64,000 nt of DNA from Fusarium oxysporum f. sp. lycopersici 4287 (lineage: Eukaryota > Ascomycota > Sordariomycetes > Hypocreales > Nectriaceae). The stretch spans positions 1,344,020-1,408,019 of the forward strand of contig NC_030998.1 in the NCBI RefSeq assembly GCF_000149955.1, given 5' to 3'. A program made the translations under genes and the position numbers. Position 1 is the stretch's first letter. Each line of letters begins with the position of its first letter. Shown one piece after another: positions 1 through 11,558 of this stretch. A model generated the notes under the pieces. That model was not told where the DNA came from, searched no databases, and saw only the letters and a program-made list of their open reading frames with translations.

Positions 1-408
1 TCTCATGGTCTCGAAGATGCTGTCTTTGGTGATTACCCTCCCGAGGAACAGCAGACTATGGATCAAAAGATCAGGGCGGCAAAAGCTGCCGTCTCCATCC
101 GAGGTAACTGCACTGGAGAAGCACTTAGTCAACTAGTCGGGATTGAGAATCCCCAGGAGATGTTCAACCTTCTCCAGGCCTATTGTATTGGCACGGGCCC
201 AGTTCTTCTGCAGACAACACTTTACCAGTTCATCCGGATCAAAACAAGCTCTTACGAGACAATTCCACAATTTAATGTCGACTTTGAACGACTCGTCAAA
301 CTTCTCCTCGAGCAGAAAGAACCAATCTCAGATACCCTCAAAAAGGTTGTTTATCTGACTGCCTGCGAGAACGAGTACCCCGACTGGACTGCCAGACACA
401 ACAACTAG
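1..408 (+). mobile_element. Ty1/copia-type gag fragment (partial)
   Basis: The frame is open from the first base of the window to a stop at 408, so the 5' part lies outside; the first internal Met is at 58. The translation carries a gag-like layout of Ty1/copia elements: a Tyr-x4-Thr-Gly segment (YCIGTG), an LYQFIRIK helix, a Phe-x3-Phe-x2-Leu-Val stretch and a late YPDW. Family knowledge places such segments in the UBN2/gag region that coats retroelement particles. No protease, integrase or reverse transcriptase reading follows, so this looks like a truncated relic. The assignment rests on motif resemblance only; a host gene of unknown function is the alternative. Confidence 0.45.
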
Positions 409-1495
409 CTACATAGACTGGTTCGATGGCTGACTGCACACCGTGCCCATGTTGAACGTTGATGTGCCAAGTAAAGGGACATTTTTCATACTGTGCTTTC
501 CGCTACTGAACAGCCTTTGCTACGTCGGCATGGTGTTGATTTCCTAACTGGGTAATGGTAGTCGCGTTCAGTTACTTCGCTTATTCAGGTGGGGCCTACA
601 GCGCTGTGATACACTACAGTTTTCCGGTATTTTCAGGGCCAAACACACCGGCATGTTCTTCAGAGGACCTTTCGTAACTCCAAGTACTTTTCCATCAAAA
701 GAAAACGGAATCTCCTCTCAATGAGGCGCATAACCAATTTTCATATAGCCCTAATATATATCCGTATATGCGAATCTATAATTGATGATGGTAAAATCTG
801 AGATGCCGTTCTAGCCGTGCGCCGGTGACACAATATTTCGCCAAAGTGGTGTTAGACGCGCAGAACCCACTGATATGGTAGGAAAACCGGCTCTCCTTGC
901 TATTGCTATAGCAAAACAGCAAAGATTTGCGAAATACAGAGCTAGAATAAAGTTAAATCTACTCCACTGCAACGATCGCTATCGTCGATGCTAAGATGCA
1001 GGCTCTCTAGACGAATCACAACGTTGTTTACGCCAGTCTTGTTCAACTTTTTCGCACCTTATTCGGAATCCCCGAACTATTCTTTACTTCCTCTCACGAA
1101 CTACCTGGTAGTTCGGCGATTGACAGTTTGCGCATTAATAACTCATCACCCACTTCCCGGGCTGTAACGTGGGATCGGGGCGGCCCGACTCCGACATCGT
1201 GGCCAACAATGCTGGCTACTCCTTACCAAACCCGTATGTCAAACCAACAGATCCCAATGCATTCAAGAGTGGTCGCTTGGAACATAGATAACCCACAGGA
1301 GGTCCTCTTTTTATGTAATTTGTCGATGATGTGAAGATTGAGATGATGGCGACATCACTCCAGGGGCGAAACATGTTGTTGCAAAACCATCATAAACAAG
1401 ATGTCAAGCCCGTACGTTTCAGCGTCTCATCCATTCGCCAAGATCCCAAAGCCCAGGTAACCTATTTCGTTCGAGCGACCAGCATCAGCTACAAC
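409..1495. other. Intergenic, no gene seen
   Basis: AT-rich sequence with short TA runs near 750-780. No coding frame with recognisable content. The last few hundred bases are presumably the promoter and 5' leader of the peptide transporter. Confidence 0.5.
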
Positions 1496-3384
1496 ATGGG
1501 TGAGTAGCCTCGGTCCAAGTCGAAGCACGACTAATGAGTTGTTGTTAGCAACCTCAGTTGAGGCTGCTCAAGACAAGAGCCTAGCACTCGACCCCGAGGC
1601 CAATGCCGTGTCCCTATCCGATAGCACCTCGGATCGATTACCCCCGACCACCGAAGAGAAACAGAAATTACGGAAAATAGCAGGGCGTATACCATGGGTT
1701 TCATATCTTCTGTGCATCGTTGAGCTTGCAGAGCGAGCCTCATTCTATGGTTGCAAGACAGTCTTCAACAATTTCCTCCAGTTTCCGCTGCCAAAGGGAG
1801 GCAATGGAGCCGGAGCTGTTGCTAAGAACGACCCCAACGGCCATGCTGGTGCTTTGTAAGTTGCTTCGATATGTGACTGAACTATTGACTGACCAAGCTC
1901 AATGGCAGGAACCGAGGCTTACAGTTTGCCTCGGCCATGGTTCTCCTGTTCAACTTCCTTGCCTATGTCATCCCAATCTTCGGTGCGTGGCTCGGCGACA
2001 CCAAGACCGGCCGTTTCAGAGCAATTATGTATGGAGTCATCATCGGCGGCGTGGCACACGTTATCATGGTTGGAGGCGCAGCTCCCGCTGTTCTCAAAGC
2101 CGGCAACGGGCTTGCGCCATTCATGGTCAGCTTCTTTCTTCTCGCCATCGGAGCCGGTCTATTCAAGCCTAATGTCGTTCCTCTCATCGTCGACCAATAC
2201 ACCGACCAGACAGAATATGTCAAGACACTCAAGTCTGGTGAACGTGTCATCGTTGATCCTGAAACCACTATTCAGAGGATCATGTTGATCTTCTACATGT
2301 GCATCAACGTTGGTGCTTTCTTCATGATTGCTACAACTTACATCGAGAAGTATGTCGGCTTTTGGCTTGCTTTTCTGCTCCCAGGCATCATCTACATCCT
2401 CTTGCCAGTGCTGCTCATGTGGCGATACAAGACTCTCAAGCGCGCACCGCCTCAGGGATCTGACCTTAACAACTTTTTCAAGATTGTCGGGCTAGCTATC
2501 AAAGAGAACAAAGGCAGGGTCTGGGCCAAGAACTTCTTCGAGTCAGTCAAACCATCGGTCCTTGCTGCGAAGGGCAAGACAGTTTCTTGGGATAGTCAGG
2601 CAGTAGAGCATGCTCGCAGAACCCTCTCCGCGTGCCAGATCTTCCTCTATCAGCCATTATTCTACCTCAATAACGGCGGTGTTGGTACCGTATTGTCTAA
2701 CCAAGGAGCGTCGATGACTACCAAAGGTGCACCCAACGATCTGATTCACAACTTCAATCCACTCACACTGATGGTCTTCGCGCCCATCATGTCGTTTGTT
2801 CTTTACCCTCTCTTGAACAGACACCACATCAAGTTTGGCCCCATTAGTCGTATGACTGTCGGTTACATCTCCGCCATCATCGGAAGCATCGTCGGTGCAG
2901 TTATCCAGTGGAGGGTCTATAAAACATCACCTTGCGGATACCAGGCTTCAACATGCGACAGTGTGTCCCCCGTTTCTATCTGGTGGCAGCTACCTACTGT
3001 TATGCTGGGGGCTATCGGTGAGCTCTTTACCGCAGTCACGGCATACGAGATGGCATATGCAAGGGCGCCTGAGGGTATGAAGTCTACTGTTGTCGCGATC
3101 AACTTGGCTATGCAGGCTCTGTCTTCGGCGTTGGCTCAGATCTTGATTCCTTCCATCAAAGATCCCAATCTTATTGTAAGTATAACTGTCCTTACTCTGG
3201 TCACTCGCTAACATAGTCTTCACAGTGGGCCTGGGCTGCTCCTGGAATTGCTCTCTTCGTCCAGACCATCATCTTTTGGGTTCGACATCACCATGTCAAC
3301 GATGAGAAATTCCTGATTCGTGAGACTTTCGAAGAAGAGGGTCCCTCCGTGTCGGAAAAGAAACAGGGTACTTCAAAGGATTAG
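1496..3384 (+). CDS. POT/PTR2-family proton-coupled peptide transporter
   Basis: Plasma-membrane symporter of di- and tripeptides (POT family), about 578 residues, the usual length. Exons read 1496-1499, 1549-1855, 1909-3175 and 3226-3384; the introns of 49, 53 and 50 bases have GT-AG ends. The first coding exon is only ATG plus one base, chosen because no other Met precedes the conserved region in frame. Residues 60-64 give the ExxER proton-coupling motif (ELAER, followed by ASFYG), and GAGLFKPNVVPLIVDQ matches the POT signature in the middle of the N-terminal half. Many hydrophobic spans follow, and the C-terminus is charged and Lys/Glu rich. An O-methyltransferase lies downstream on the same strand 700 bases away, but nothing proves co-regulation. 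Confidence 0.92.
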
Positions 3385-4081
3385 AGTGCTGGTGAAGTTC
3401 AGGCCCCCTTGAACTTCCTCAATTCGTGATAGCGGGCACGGCTTTCAATTTGACGGGACTGGCAATTAATAAACCCAGGCGGATTCTATACGTAAACGCA
3501 TCGTTGCATCAAGCATCAATTTCTCACCATCTCATACTCTCCTGTGATTGATCAGGATGAAACTGACCACGGCTTCAGATTGAAATTCCCAAAAGTCACA
3601 TGCATGTCGATAAGTCATTGTGGTAAGACAAATTCCCAGGTGAACTTTATTGCATCTGTAAATGACTAGATACGAGGCTGCATCATGCCTTGAGGCCTGC
3701 TGACACTAGTCATTCCAGTTAGCAAATGCCGTCGGACATCGGATGTCCTTCGGTGCGTCATATCCTTGCAAGCTGAGCCTGCTGTGACTCTTCAAGTATC
3801 AGTGAGACTACCTTAGTCCTGATAGCTCGAAAATGGAAAGACAGCTTCCTACTAGCGTCAGCACTTGTCCGTTTAGGGTCAACGAAGTCATCAGTCGGCT
3901 TGACAGTTACGATCCAGTGCAACGCTCTGGGATCTCCTGGGAGATGGAGTCCGTAGGAGTATAGCATAGTATTTCTCATCCGCTTTTACTATTTAAGCAA
4001 GATGCATTCTCGCTAAAAGAGTAGTCGTGATAGAATCCAGGGCAACTTACACTCCAAATACAACATCTCGCTCAATTCAAC
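3385..4081. other. Intergenic, no gene seen
   Basis: Spacer between the transporter terminator region and the methyltransferase promoter. No supported coding sequence; the short reverse frame at 3758-3979 has no recognisable content. Confidence 0.5.
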
Positions 4082-5519
4082 ATGACAACCACGACACCAT
4101 CGCTGACTGGCCTCGCCGAAGCTGCGTCACAAGCAGCAACAGCTTTGGCAGCGAAGCTTGAGAAAGGCGGATATTCGACTCCGTCCTTTGTACAAGATGG
4201 ACTTGCCGACTACCCAAAGGATCCTGAGATCATTGGTCTTCGAATGCAGTTGCTCGATGCCACCACAGACCTCTACCGCCTTGCTCTTGGGCCGACTGAT
4301 TCATGGTTCATGGGTCCTCTGCTTGTTCGTGGAGTCCGCCATGTTCAACTTAAGTAAAGCAGAACTGATAGTTGATATACAGGCATTCCATGATGCATCT
4401 GTCACAAACATCCTGAATCAATTCAACTTCTGGAACGCTGTACCAATCGGGGGGTCGGCAACATATGCTGAAATCACTGCTCAGGTTAACCTTCCAGAAA
4501 GTATCGTGCGCCGCGTCCTCAAGTATGCCATCTCAATACGGATCTTCTCCAGTGCCAACGATAAGCCTGATAGCGTTTGTCATACTTCTATATCTGCTCT
4601 CCCTGCCCGGAACCGGCTGTATCAGAATTGGCTCCGACATCTGTTAGAGGAAGCCGGTCCCGGGTCGCTTCACGTTGCAGAGTCACTCAAGAAGTTCAGC
4701 AGCGGCAAACAGGAGCCCAGTCAGGAACCAACTGAGAGCGGCTTTTCTTTGGCGTATATTGACAAATTGGACAAGCCTGAAACGTTCTGGGAATATGTCA
4801 ACCGCGAAGTTGAAGGCAAGCCGAAAGGTTGGCGCAGTGCGAAATTCGCCGAGTGCATGCAAGTAGCAGCATCGGCCTCTGTCATCAAGACTGATGACTT
4901 GTTAAAGTCGGCTTATGACTGGAACAAGCTTGGTGAAGCTACCGTGGTCGATGTAAGTCACTGAAAAGAGCTGCGCTGGCTCAAGTATACTGACATCCCT
5001 CAGATTGGTGGTTCTAGTGGTCATGACTCCATCACCATTGCTCAGGCGTTTCCCAACTTGAAGTTCATTGTCCAAGATCTTCCTCAACTTCAAACCTCTT
5101 TCGATGAGCAACTACCTGCCGAGATCAAGTCTCGGGTCAAGTTTGAGCCACATGATTTCCTGCAGCCCCAAAACACCCAAGGCGATGTTTATATGCTCAA
5201 GATGGTTCTCCATGACTGGCCTGACAAGTATGCGGCAAACATTCTCAGGCATCTGGTACCACACCTTGAGTCTGGTTCACGAATCCTTCTTGTTGAGGCC
5301 GTGGCTCCTCCGGACACAGCCGCACTTCCGTTCGCAACGCTGAGCCATATGCTCAATGCTGCAGACATGCATATGTTGCAGTTCTTCAACTCTCGGGAGC
5401 GCAACTTGCAGGACTGGACCAATCTGCTTGCAAAGGTAGATGAGCGGGTCACTCTCACGTATGTATCTGAAGTTCCTGGATCTGTGCACCAGTTCCTTGA
5501 AGTTGGACTTCGAACATAG
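4082..5519 (+). CDS. SAM-dependent O-methyltransferase (plant/fungal OMT2 type)
   Basis: Transfers a methyl group from S-adenosylmethionine to a hydroxyl, usually of a phenolic or polyketide substrate. Exons 4082-4324, 4383-4952 and 5004-5519 give about 442 residues. The N-terminal half is a winged-helix dimerisation domain (segment IGGSATYAEI). SAM motif I is VVDIGGSSG at about 269-277, and VLHDWPD near 339-345 carries the likely catalytic His. The second intron is standard. The first has an uncommon GTTCGT donor, but it is the only splice that keeps the frame into AFHDAS; the next GTAAAG donor would leave a 29-base intron. The substrate cannot be told. OMTs of this kind are frequent in secondary-metabolite clusters, but no backbone enzyme is nearby. 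Confidence 0.88.
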
Positions 5520-5810
5520 AGACCAATGGACACAGGTTCCCTAGCACGGTATCTATTATAGAGATCGATTGAATGTGTTGAATATGTGGAGACGTGTTGA
5601 AAGCCCTCCCTTTTAGCAGTAGATGAGTTCAGAATCATTATCCAAGTCAAGGTGTCCCGAATAGTTCAGGTGCTGTCAAGTAAAAAGAATGCTGACTCGC
5701 GGCGGGGAGGTTGGTGGCTAGCATGCTGTGATGAGGAAAAAAGAACGATTCTAGGTTATTTTGTCAATATACAAAAAGTGAAAACCCATTTCTGGGAATC
5801 AATCAGTTGA

Positions 5811-5901
5811 TGCGGTTTGTGTGGATCGAACACACGACCTTCAGATATCGGTGATGAAGTTTAACTTCAGTCTGACGCTCTCCCAACTGAGCTAAACCCG
5901 C
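5811..5901 (-). tRNA. tRNA-Phe (GAA) with 18-base intron
   Basis: Read on the minus strand this gives a full cloverleaf: acceptor GCGGGTT/AACCGC plus discriminator A, D arm GCTCAGTTGGGAGAGC, anticodon stem TCAGA/TCTGA, anticodon GAA, and T arm GTGTGTTCGATCCACAC. An 18-base intron follows the base 3' of the anticodon, the canonical position. The intron contains CTTCA, which can pair with the anticodon loop as in other eukaryotic pre-tRNAs. Length 91 equals a 73-base tRNA plus the intron. Confidence 0.96.
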
Positions 5902-6244
5902 GACTTGCGATTATGTCATCGGGTATGGAATATGAATATATGATTGTAAGACTTGGCAAGAAAGCACCAGTTGCTGTTGACGGAAGGTGTCCAGACATGT
6001 GATCACTAGTCTATAAGAGTTCTGACAAGAGATTGCTACTGTCGCGAGTATGGCTGTTTTAATAGTAGACCAGAAATCGTTGGGAAAACGTAACATCATA
6101 CAGAGACAATGGCCAGGCATGATCATTTCGAAGTTTAAATTCTTTTCGGCTAATTTACAAAGTCTATGACATAGGTGCTTCAAGTTGAGCTACCCATCGA
6201 CATACGCTGCATAACATCGTAAACTATGGACCTTATTTCTGTCT
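5902..6244. other. Spacer between tRNA-Phe and sugar permease 3' end
   Basis: AT-rich, no coding content recognised. It holds the upstream side of the tRNA gene and the 3' region of the permease, which is also on the minus strand. Confidence 0.4.
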
Positions 6245-8053
6245 TTACTCGTTGTCTCTGACATCGATAACAGTTGACTTGAACTTCCTCGCAGGAATCT
6301 TGCGCTTGAACAAGATATCAGTCTCCCGGTATGATCGATCCTTGAGCTCAGGAAGGAAGAAGTAGGCCGAGACGAAGCAAACAACTGCAGTGCCTCCCCA
6401 GACATAGCCGCACTTGCCACCAAGATTCCATCCGGTAGGGTTCAGGAGTCGTGAAGCCAGGTAGATCATAGGGATCTCGGCAATGTAGTAGGCAGCACGA
6501 CCAACACCAGTGCTCAGAGCACGAAGTCGGATAGACGAGGTCTCGGCGATGATTGTGTATGAGATAGGTCCGAGACTACCAGCATAGACGAAGGAGATCA
6601 ATATTCCAAGCACAGCTTGTGTATAGTTGGTGGCGGTGGTCTGGTGGATTGTGGCGACGATGCCGAGGATGAACAAGAAGGCGACATTGACGATTGTTCC
6701 CCAGAGGTAAATAGTACGGCGGCCGAAAGAACTGGTGATGGGGAGAGACAAGATGTTGGCAACGAACTGGAGACACGAGTTGACGAGGTTAAGCTGGAAC
6801 GCACGCTCAGTTGAGACTCCAGCTCCTGGACTTGAAGTTAGTAAAGCGGTTTGCGGGAACATTCATGAGTGACACTTACGTTCGAAGAAGAAAGTGGCTT
6901 GGTTAGCGATCAAGTTACCAGCAAAGTTCTGCGACGCGTAGATCAAGCAAGTAATGATCGTTCGTCTCAAGTCAGTACCCTTGACAAGGTCAAGCAGAGA
7001 AGGGTTACCGCCCTCCTGCTCCTCAATCTCAACAGTACGTTCCATCATGGCAAGCTTCTGGTGAGCTACCTCCTTGTCATTACTTCCGAGGCGCTGGATT
7101 GAGCGTAGTGCCTCCTCTTTGCGCCCCTTACGAATGAGCCACCATGGAGACTCGGGGGAGAGGAACACGAGAATCAAGAGAGGTGTCTGCAGGCAGAATA
7201 TCAGAGACTGAGGATGATTGACGAAGTTTGAGAATCACTTACGGGGAAAAGCCATTGCAAGGCGAGAGGTACACGCCAAGCCCACTGATCATTCCTCTTA
7301 TTGTAGGCATAAGTAGCGCCAGCCACGATGGTGGATCCAATAGACCAACTCATCTGCAGGGTTGCTGTACAAGCACCACGAAGGGCAAGGGGCACGATCT
7401 CGGAAGCATAGGCAGGGGAGTTAGCGATGAAGAAACCCCATGGTACACCTTCCAAGGCTTGTCCGACGACAAGGAGCTCCAACGAGTTGGCCTACAAATC
7501 TGGTTAGACGCCGGCTGGGGACTGGGTCAGGTTGATGACTTACAAAAAACGAGATGAAGATGGTCGCATTCATGAGCATCAGAGCAAAGATTGTTGTCCA
7601 TCGGTAACCGAACTTGTTGGTGATAGGTCCGGCAAGGAAGACACCCACGAAGGCACCACATTGTCCTGCTTGGAAGAGAGCACTCTGCCATCTTGTTGGG
7701 ATGGTCCAACCTGAACCCTCGACGTGAACTCCGTAGTGTTTCTGGAAGGCGGGAAGAGCGACAAAGTTTCCGTTCAGGAACATATCGAACGATTCCATGA
7801 CCTGGGTGAACAAAGGTCAGTAGCCATTTAGAAATGAGGACTCTTGAGATTTACTCACAATGGTAAAGCACATAATGAATGCCCAGAAGCAAGCCCATGG
7901 ATGGGCCTTCGCGGCAGCCCAAACGCCCTGCTCATGCTCGCGCTGTTCAGCATCGAAGGCATCATGCATAAGATCATTGTTCTTCAAGACTTCCTTATGG
8001 TCGAAGTCGGTATGACCGAGCTCCTCCTTTGGCTTGAGAACCTGTTCAGACAT
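6245..8053 (-). CDS. MFS sugar transporter (maltose/alpha-glucoside permease type)
   Basis: Twelve-span sugar:proton symporter of the plasma membrane. Five exons on the minus strand: 8053-7859, 7801-7544, 7491-7243, 7186-6880 and 6825-6245; introns are 52-57 bases and the product is about 529 residues, normal for the family. The Met at 8053 is preferred because it precedes the acidic cytosolic tail. Sugar-porter hallmarks are PESPWWLIRKGR after span 6, the QALEGVPWGFF region in place of the usual R-G-x-G loop, and PELKDRSYRE at the C-terminal loop, equivalent to PETKGRTLEE. The layout resembles fungal MAL-type permeases, but substrate specificity cannot be read from sequence alone. Confidence 0.92.
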
Positions 8054-9025
8054 GTTGATAACTGGCCTGCAATTGCATCTGCCAAGATAGTGATCGGAAG
8101 CCAAGAAAGCTGGCGACGGTTAAGGTAATTATACATAATCTCTTAGGACGACTCTCCGCATTATGGCCCAAACCTTGTCTGAAGCATATACGTGGAGTTG
8201 TGGAGCTGTCCGTAAGATACTGTCGTTACTATTCTTCGCATGCTATAGGTGCGCGTAACGTTGACTCGGCAATACGGCAACGGGCAAGTTCCGTCACCAG
8301 CTATTCACGAGCCGGGCTGATCCCCGTAGCGGCTAGTGTACGGGTCCTGCGGCTCTGATCGACCAACGAATTGTTTCACTAGAGATTGGGGATTACTTCC
8401 TCAAGGAGAGGCAAGAAAACTTAGGACCTCTTTTCTCAGTGATAAAAGATTTAGGTACGTTGAGTATATCTTAGCAAGCCTTTAGACCAGCTCATTTTGG
8501 TACCCTGATCTAACGTCAGAAGCTTTCTTGCTTCCTGGGGTTCTTCACCGGCTTCGAAAGCGTGTGACATTCATGACGGGCCGAATGCAACGAGAAACCA
8601 TTCCGTTGATAGCTAGTCTCCGCATGGGAAGAGCATGCGGGGAGAAGGTTGGAGAAGGCCTTATCCCCATGGGCATTGGGGTAATTCTCCACTATCCTGC
8701 GCAACGTAGCATCTGGCCTCGGCTTTTGTGGTGTCACTCTGGTCCTACATAAAGTGTTGGTAATTTTCCTTGGATGGATTTGGGCCTCTGAAGTCTCCAC
8801 GGACCCCGTGGGGGAAGTAGGTATTGGAGAATAGAGGGGCATGCTCTGTGCGGGGTGGATTGAGGTAAATTTCTATAGCACGATCATCATCAGGAATGGG
8901 GCTCGTCTCGGGCTTCTCTCCAGATCAGCCTGAGAGTTCTCCGAGGAATATGTCATAAATCTTTCCTAACTAGCATGAACCTTGTTATTACATCAGAGCT
9001 GCAGCGATGAAGCCAGAGATGACAT
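8054..9025. other. Intergenic, no gene seen
   Basis: Upstream region of the sugar permease. It holds several short GC-rich boxes, including an ACCCCGTGGGGG inverted repeat near 8802-8815. CreA-like control of a sugar permease would be unsurprising, but this is inference. No supported coding sequence. Confidence 0.4.
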
Positions 9026-9400
9026 TTACTGGCCCTTGATCTCTTTCTTCCGAGCCTTGACGTCCCCCTTTATCCCTTTCACCAATCCCTTGACTTCCGA
9101 TTTGAGCGCTTTCTTATCCTCCTTAGAGATTTTACCGGTCTTTTTAGCCGTGTATAATTCTTGAAGAAAGCCGGTCACGATTGTGACTGCGGCTTGAACC
9201 GCGCATTTGGCACATTGATCGCCGTGCGTTAGGCTGTCAACGGCGTCGGCGAGACGTTGAAGTTCGGCTTTGGAGCGGTTTTGGAGAAGTCTGTCGAGAT
9301 GAGGGGTCTCAGATTGTCCGTGGACTTGGCAGTCGTTGGGGCTTATCGATACGGATGGAGTTGGTGTCTTGATCTCCGAATGAACCGGTGCTGAAGTCAT
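9026..9400 (-). CDS. Small Lys-rich hypothetical protein
   Basis: Uninterrupted frame of 124 residues, not recognised as any named family. The first 30 residues are Ser/Thr/Pro rich. Residues 35-85 look like an amphipathic helical segment (RLLQNRSKAELQRLADAVD) with a CAKC pair. The last 40 residues are strongly basic with KxxKK periodicity and end KKEIKGQ, suggesting a helix that binds acids or membranes. There is no signal peptide or membrane span. The helical, biased composition argues for a real gene over chance. It lies between the sugar permease promoter and an AT-rich spacer. Confidence 0.5.
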   Translation of the reverse strand: MTSAPVHSEIKTPTPSVSISPNDCQVHGQSETPHLDRLLQNRSKAELQRLADAVDSLTHGDQCAKCAVQAAVTIVTGFLQELYTAKKTGKISKEDKKALKSEVKGLVKGIKGDVKARKKEIKGQ

Positions 9401-10292
9401 GATTAAGATCGAGCAGCTTATAATTCACTAGTAATTCAGCAATGATTAAATTATGCAGAATAGTAATTCTTTAGAAACTTCAAGATAGTCTGTCCCTTTA
9501 CTTTATATGCTTACAATATGTGTTGTGTTATTTGTCGGTATTTTACAGTGGCAATGGCGGAGCAAGCCTCCCCGTCCACTACCGAGATCACCGAACGGAG
9601 ATTTTACAGACCGGCCAGGGCTCACAGCGGCTGTAGGGTAGCAGACGCCGAGATGACAACTCGAAGGTGCAGATAGCTCCCAGTTTTTGTTAAAGAGCAT
9701 ATACATATTTGAATTGCTATCTCACAAGGCATAAGAAAATTAAGATTGTCTTTGGTCTAGAGCTTATGTATTTTGTATTGCGAAGCGAAAAGCCTGCTCC
9801 ATTGGCAAAACAGTTCGTGCATGTCGAACGCCGGGGGGACGCTGCAGGCACACAAATTCCATCCATACCATTATTAAAGTAACTCAATTAACAAGTTTAA
9901 CCCACTTTCCGCTGATTACATGCTCACAGTATCGTTTATGCATTGCGATTTTACTACGAGGCAAGTATTGTGACTCCCACCATCGAGATGACTTTGTTGT
10001 GAGGTTCAGTGCCGCATAGCCAGCTCTATGACGCAATGATTCTGCCCTAACCAACAGCATCGTCGCTACTCCCAGGTTGTAGTGCTGACTACAGTAGTAT
10101 AAAAATGGACTATTAATATAGTCCGTTGTCCGCTATCTACATTTCCATTGTCCGGAATGCGATGCATCTCAACAATGGGAAATAATATTAAAGCTGGAAA
10201 TAAGTGCCAAGAAAACGTGGGTGGGATGCATTCTTCATTTCAGAGTCAAGTGAACCATCCGACGATTCCGTATTTCCAGCCGCTCCAACCAA
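9401..10292. other. Intergenic, AT-rich
   Basis: Diverging upstream regions of the small basic protein and the monooxygenase. No supported coding sequence. Only short AT stretches such as the run near 10100-10125 are seen. Confidence 0.4.
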
Positions 10293-11558
10293 ATGTCGGG
10301 TCTCAAAGTCCTTGTGTCGGGAGCCTCAATCGCAGGCCCTGCGACAGCGTACTGGCTCGCTAAGGCCGGTGCGAAGGTCACAGTAATTGAACGCTTTCCA
10401 GCTCTGCGTACCGGCGGACAAGCCGTTGACATTCGCATTGCTGGTGTGTCTGTTATGCGAAAGATGGCTGGGTTGGAAGCTGCTGTGAGAGCTAAGTCGA
10501 CGCAAGAAGAAGGTATCAGCTTCGTTCGCGAAGATGGTACGCCTTACGGAGTTATCAGACCAACTGGGAATCCGGACCAACAATCGCTTGTCTCGGAGTA
10601 CGAGATCTTACGCGGGGATTTATCTAAGATTCTGTTCGATATGACAAGAGGCAACAAGAACATCAACTACATATTTGATGAGCAGATAGCGTCGATGCAG
10701 CAAAGTGAAAAGATTGCCGGCCCTATCACAGTCACGTTTACAAATGGTACGGAAGCTTCGAAGTACGACTTGGTGGTCGCTTGCGATGGCGCGACGTCAA
10801 GAACGCGTGCATTGGGACTGGGTTGTAATGGTAGTGATCAAATCGTCTCAACCAACTGCTGGTCGGCCTACTTCTCGATATCCCAGGATGTCCTCAACGG
10901 TAGCAAAATTGGACAGGGATTCAACGCGGTAAGAGGACGCAATATCAGTATTGGCTCGGACCCAGAAGGCTTCAGTCGCGTTCTGCTCATGTGCATGAAT
11001 CCGAGGGATAAGCCAGAGAGCGCGGTCGCGTTTCGGGAAGCTTCAGCAAAAGGGAACGACGCACTCAAGAAATACATTGCGCAGCATTACAGTGATGTCG
11101 GATGGAAAAGCAGCATCGCGTTGAAGGAAATGATGAATTCTGAGGACTTTTACGCGAGTGAAATTGTACAGGTCAAAACACCAACATTGTCCAAGGGACG
11201 GTTTGTCCTGGTTGGTGATGCAGGATACGCAGCAGGTCTCACAGGCGGTGGGACGAGCCTCGCTCTTGCAGGCGCCTACATCCTGGCAGGAGAGCTGAGC
11301 AAACACAAGGGAGATATCACAGCTGGTCTTCAAGGCTACGAGCAACAGATCAGGCCTTTGATCAATAAGATGCAGATGATTCCTCCGCTGATCACGACAA
11401 TTCTAGCGCCGCAGACGGCTTGGGGTATTTGGCTGCGCAACAATATTTTCGCGTTCGTCGCGTGGACGGGGCTCGTCGAGCTCGCTCAGCGGTATATTGG
11501 CGGTGGCTTTGGCGATGCGAGAGCATTTCCAATTCCGGAGTATGATTGGGAGAATTGA
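10293..11558 (+). CDS. FAD-dependent aromatic-type monooxygenase
   Basis: Single exon, 421 residues, typical of class A flavoprotein hydroxylases (PF01494/TetX-like) that use NAD(P)H and O2 to hydroxylate small organic substrates. Residues 5-35 form the Rossmann beta-alpha-beta for FAD, with VSGASIAGPATA in place of the usual GxGxxG and ending with the ribose-binding Glu (VIERF). DLVVACDGATSRTR near 165-178 is the DG motif, and VGDAGYAAGLTGGGTSLAL near 307-325 is the GD motif contacting the FAD phosphate. A hydrophobic C-terminal helix could give membrane association. Substrate unknown; degradative and biosynthetic roles are both possible. Confidence 0.9.
   Translation: MSGLKVLVSGASIAGPATAYWLAKAGAKVTVIERFPALRTGGQAVDIRIAGVSVMRKMAGLEAAVRAKSTQEEGISFVREDGTPYGVIRPTGNPDQQSLVSEYEILRGDLSKILFDMTRGNKNINYIFDEQIASMQQSEKIAGPITVTFTNGTEASKYDLVVACDGATSRTRALGLGCNGSDQIVSTNCWSAYFSISQDVLNGSKIGQGFNAVRGRNISIGSDPEGFSRVLLMCMNPRDKPESAVAFREASAKGNDALKKYIAQHYSDVGWKSSIALKEMMNSEDFYASEIVQVKTPTLSKGRFVLVGDAGYAAGLTGGGTSLALAGAYILAGELSKHKGDITAGLQGYEQQIRPLINKMQMIPPLITTILAPQTAWGIWLRNNIFAFVAWTGLVELAQRYIGGGFGDARAFPIPEYDWEN

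Noticed and set aside
4158..4964. 268-codon frame reading through the first methyltransferase intron
   Set aside because: Its first 55 residues are a wrong-frame reading of exon 1; the spliced model keeps the family sequence and length.
8516..8842. Minus-strand 108-codon frame in the permease upstream region
   Set aside because: No domain, signal peptide or conserved composition; antisense of it is equally open.
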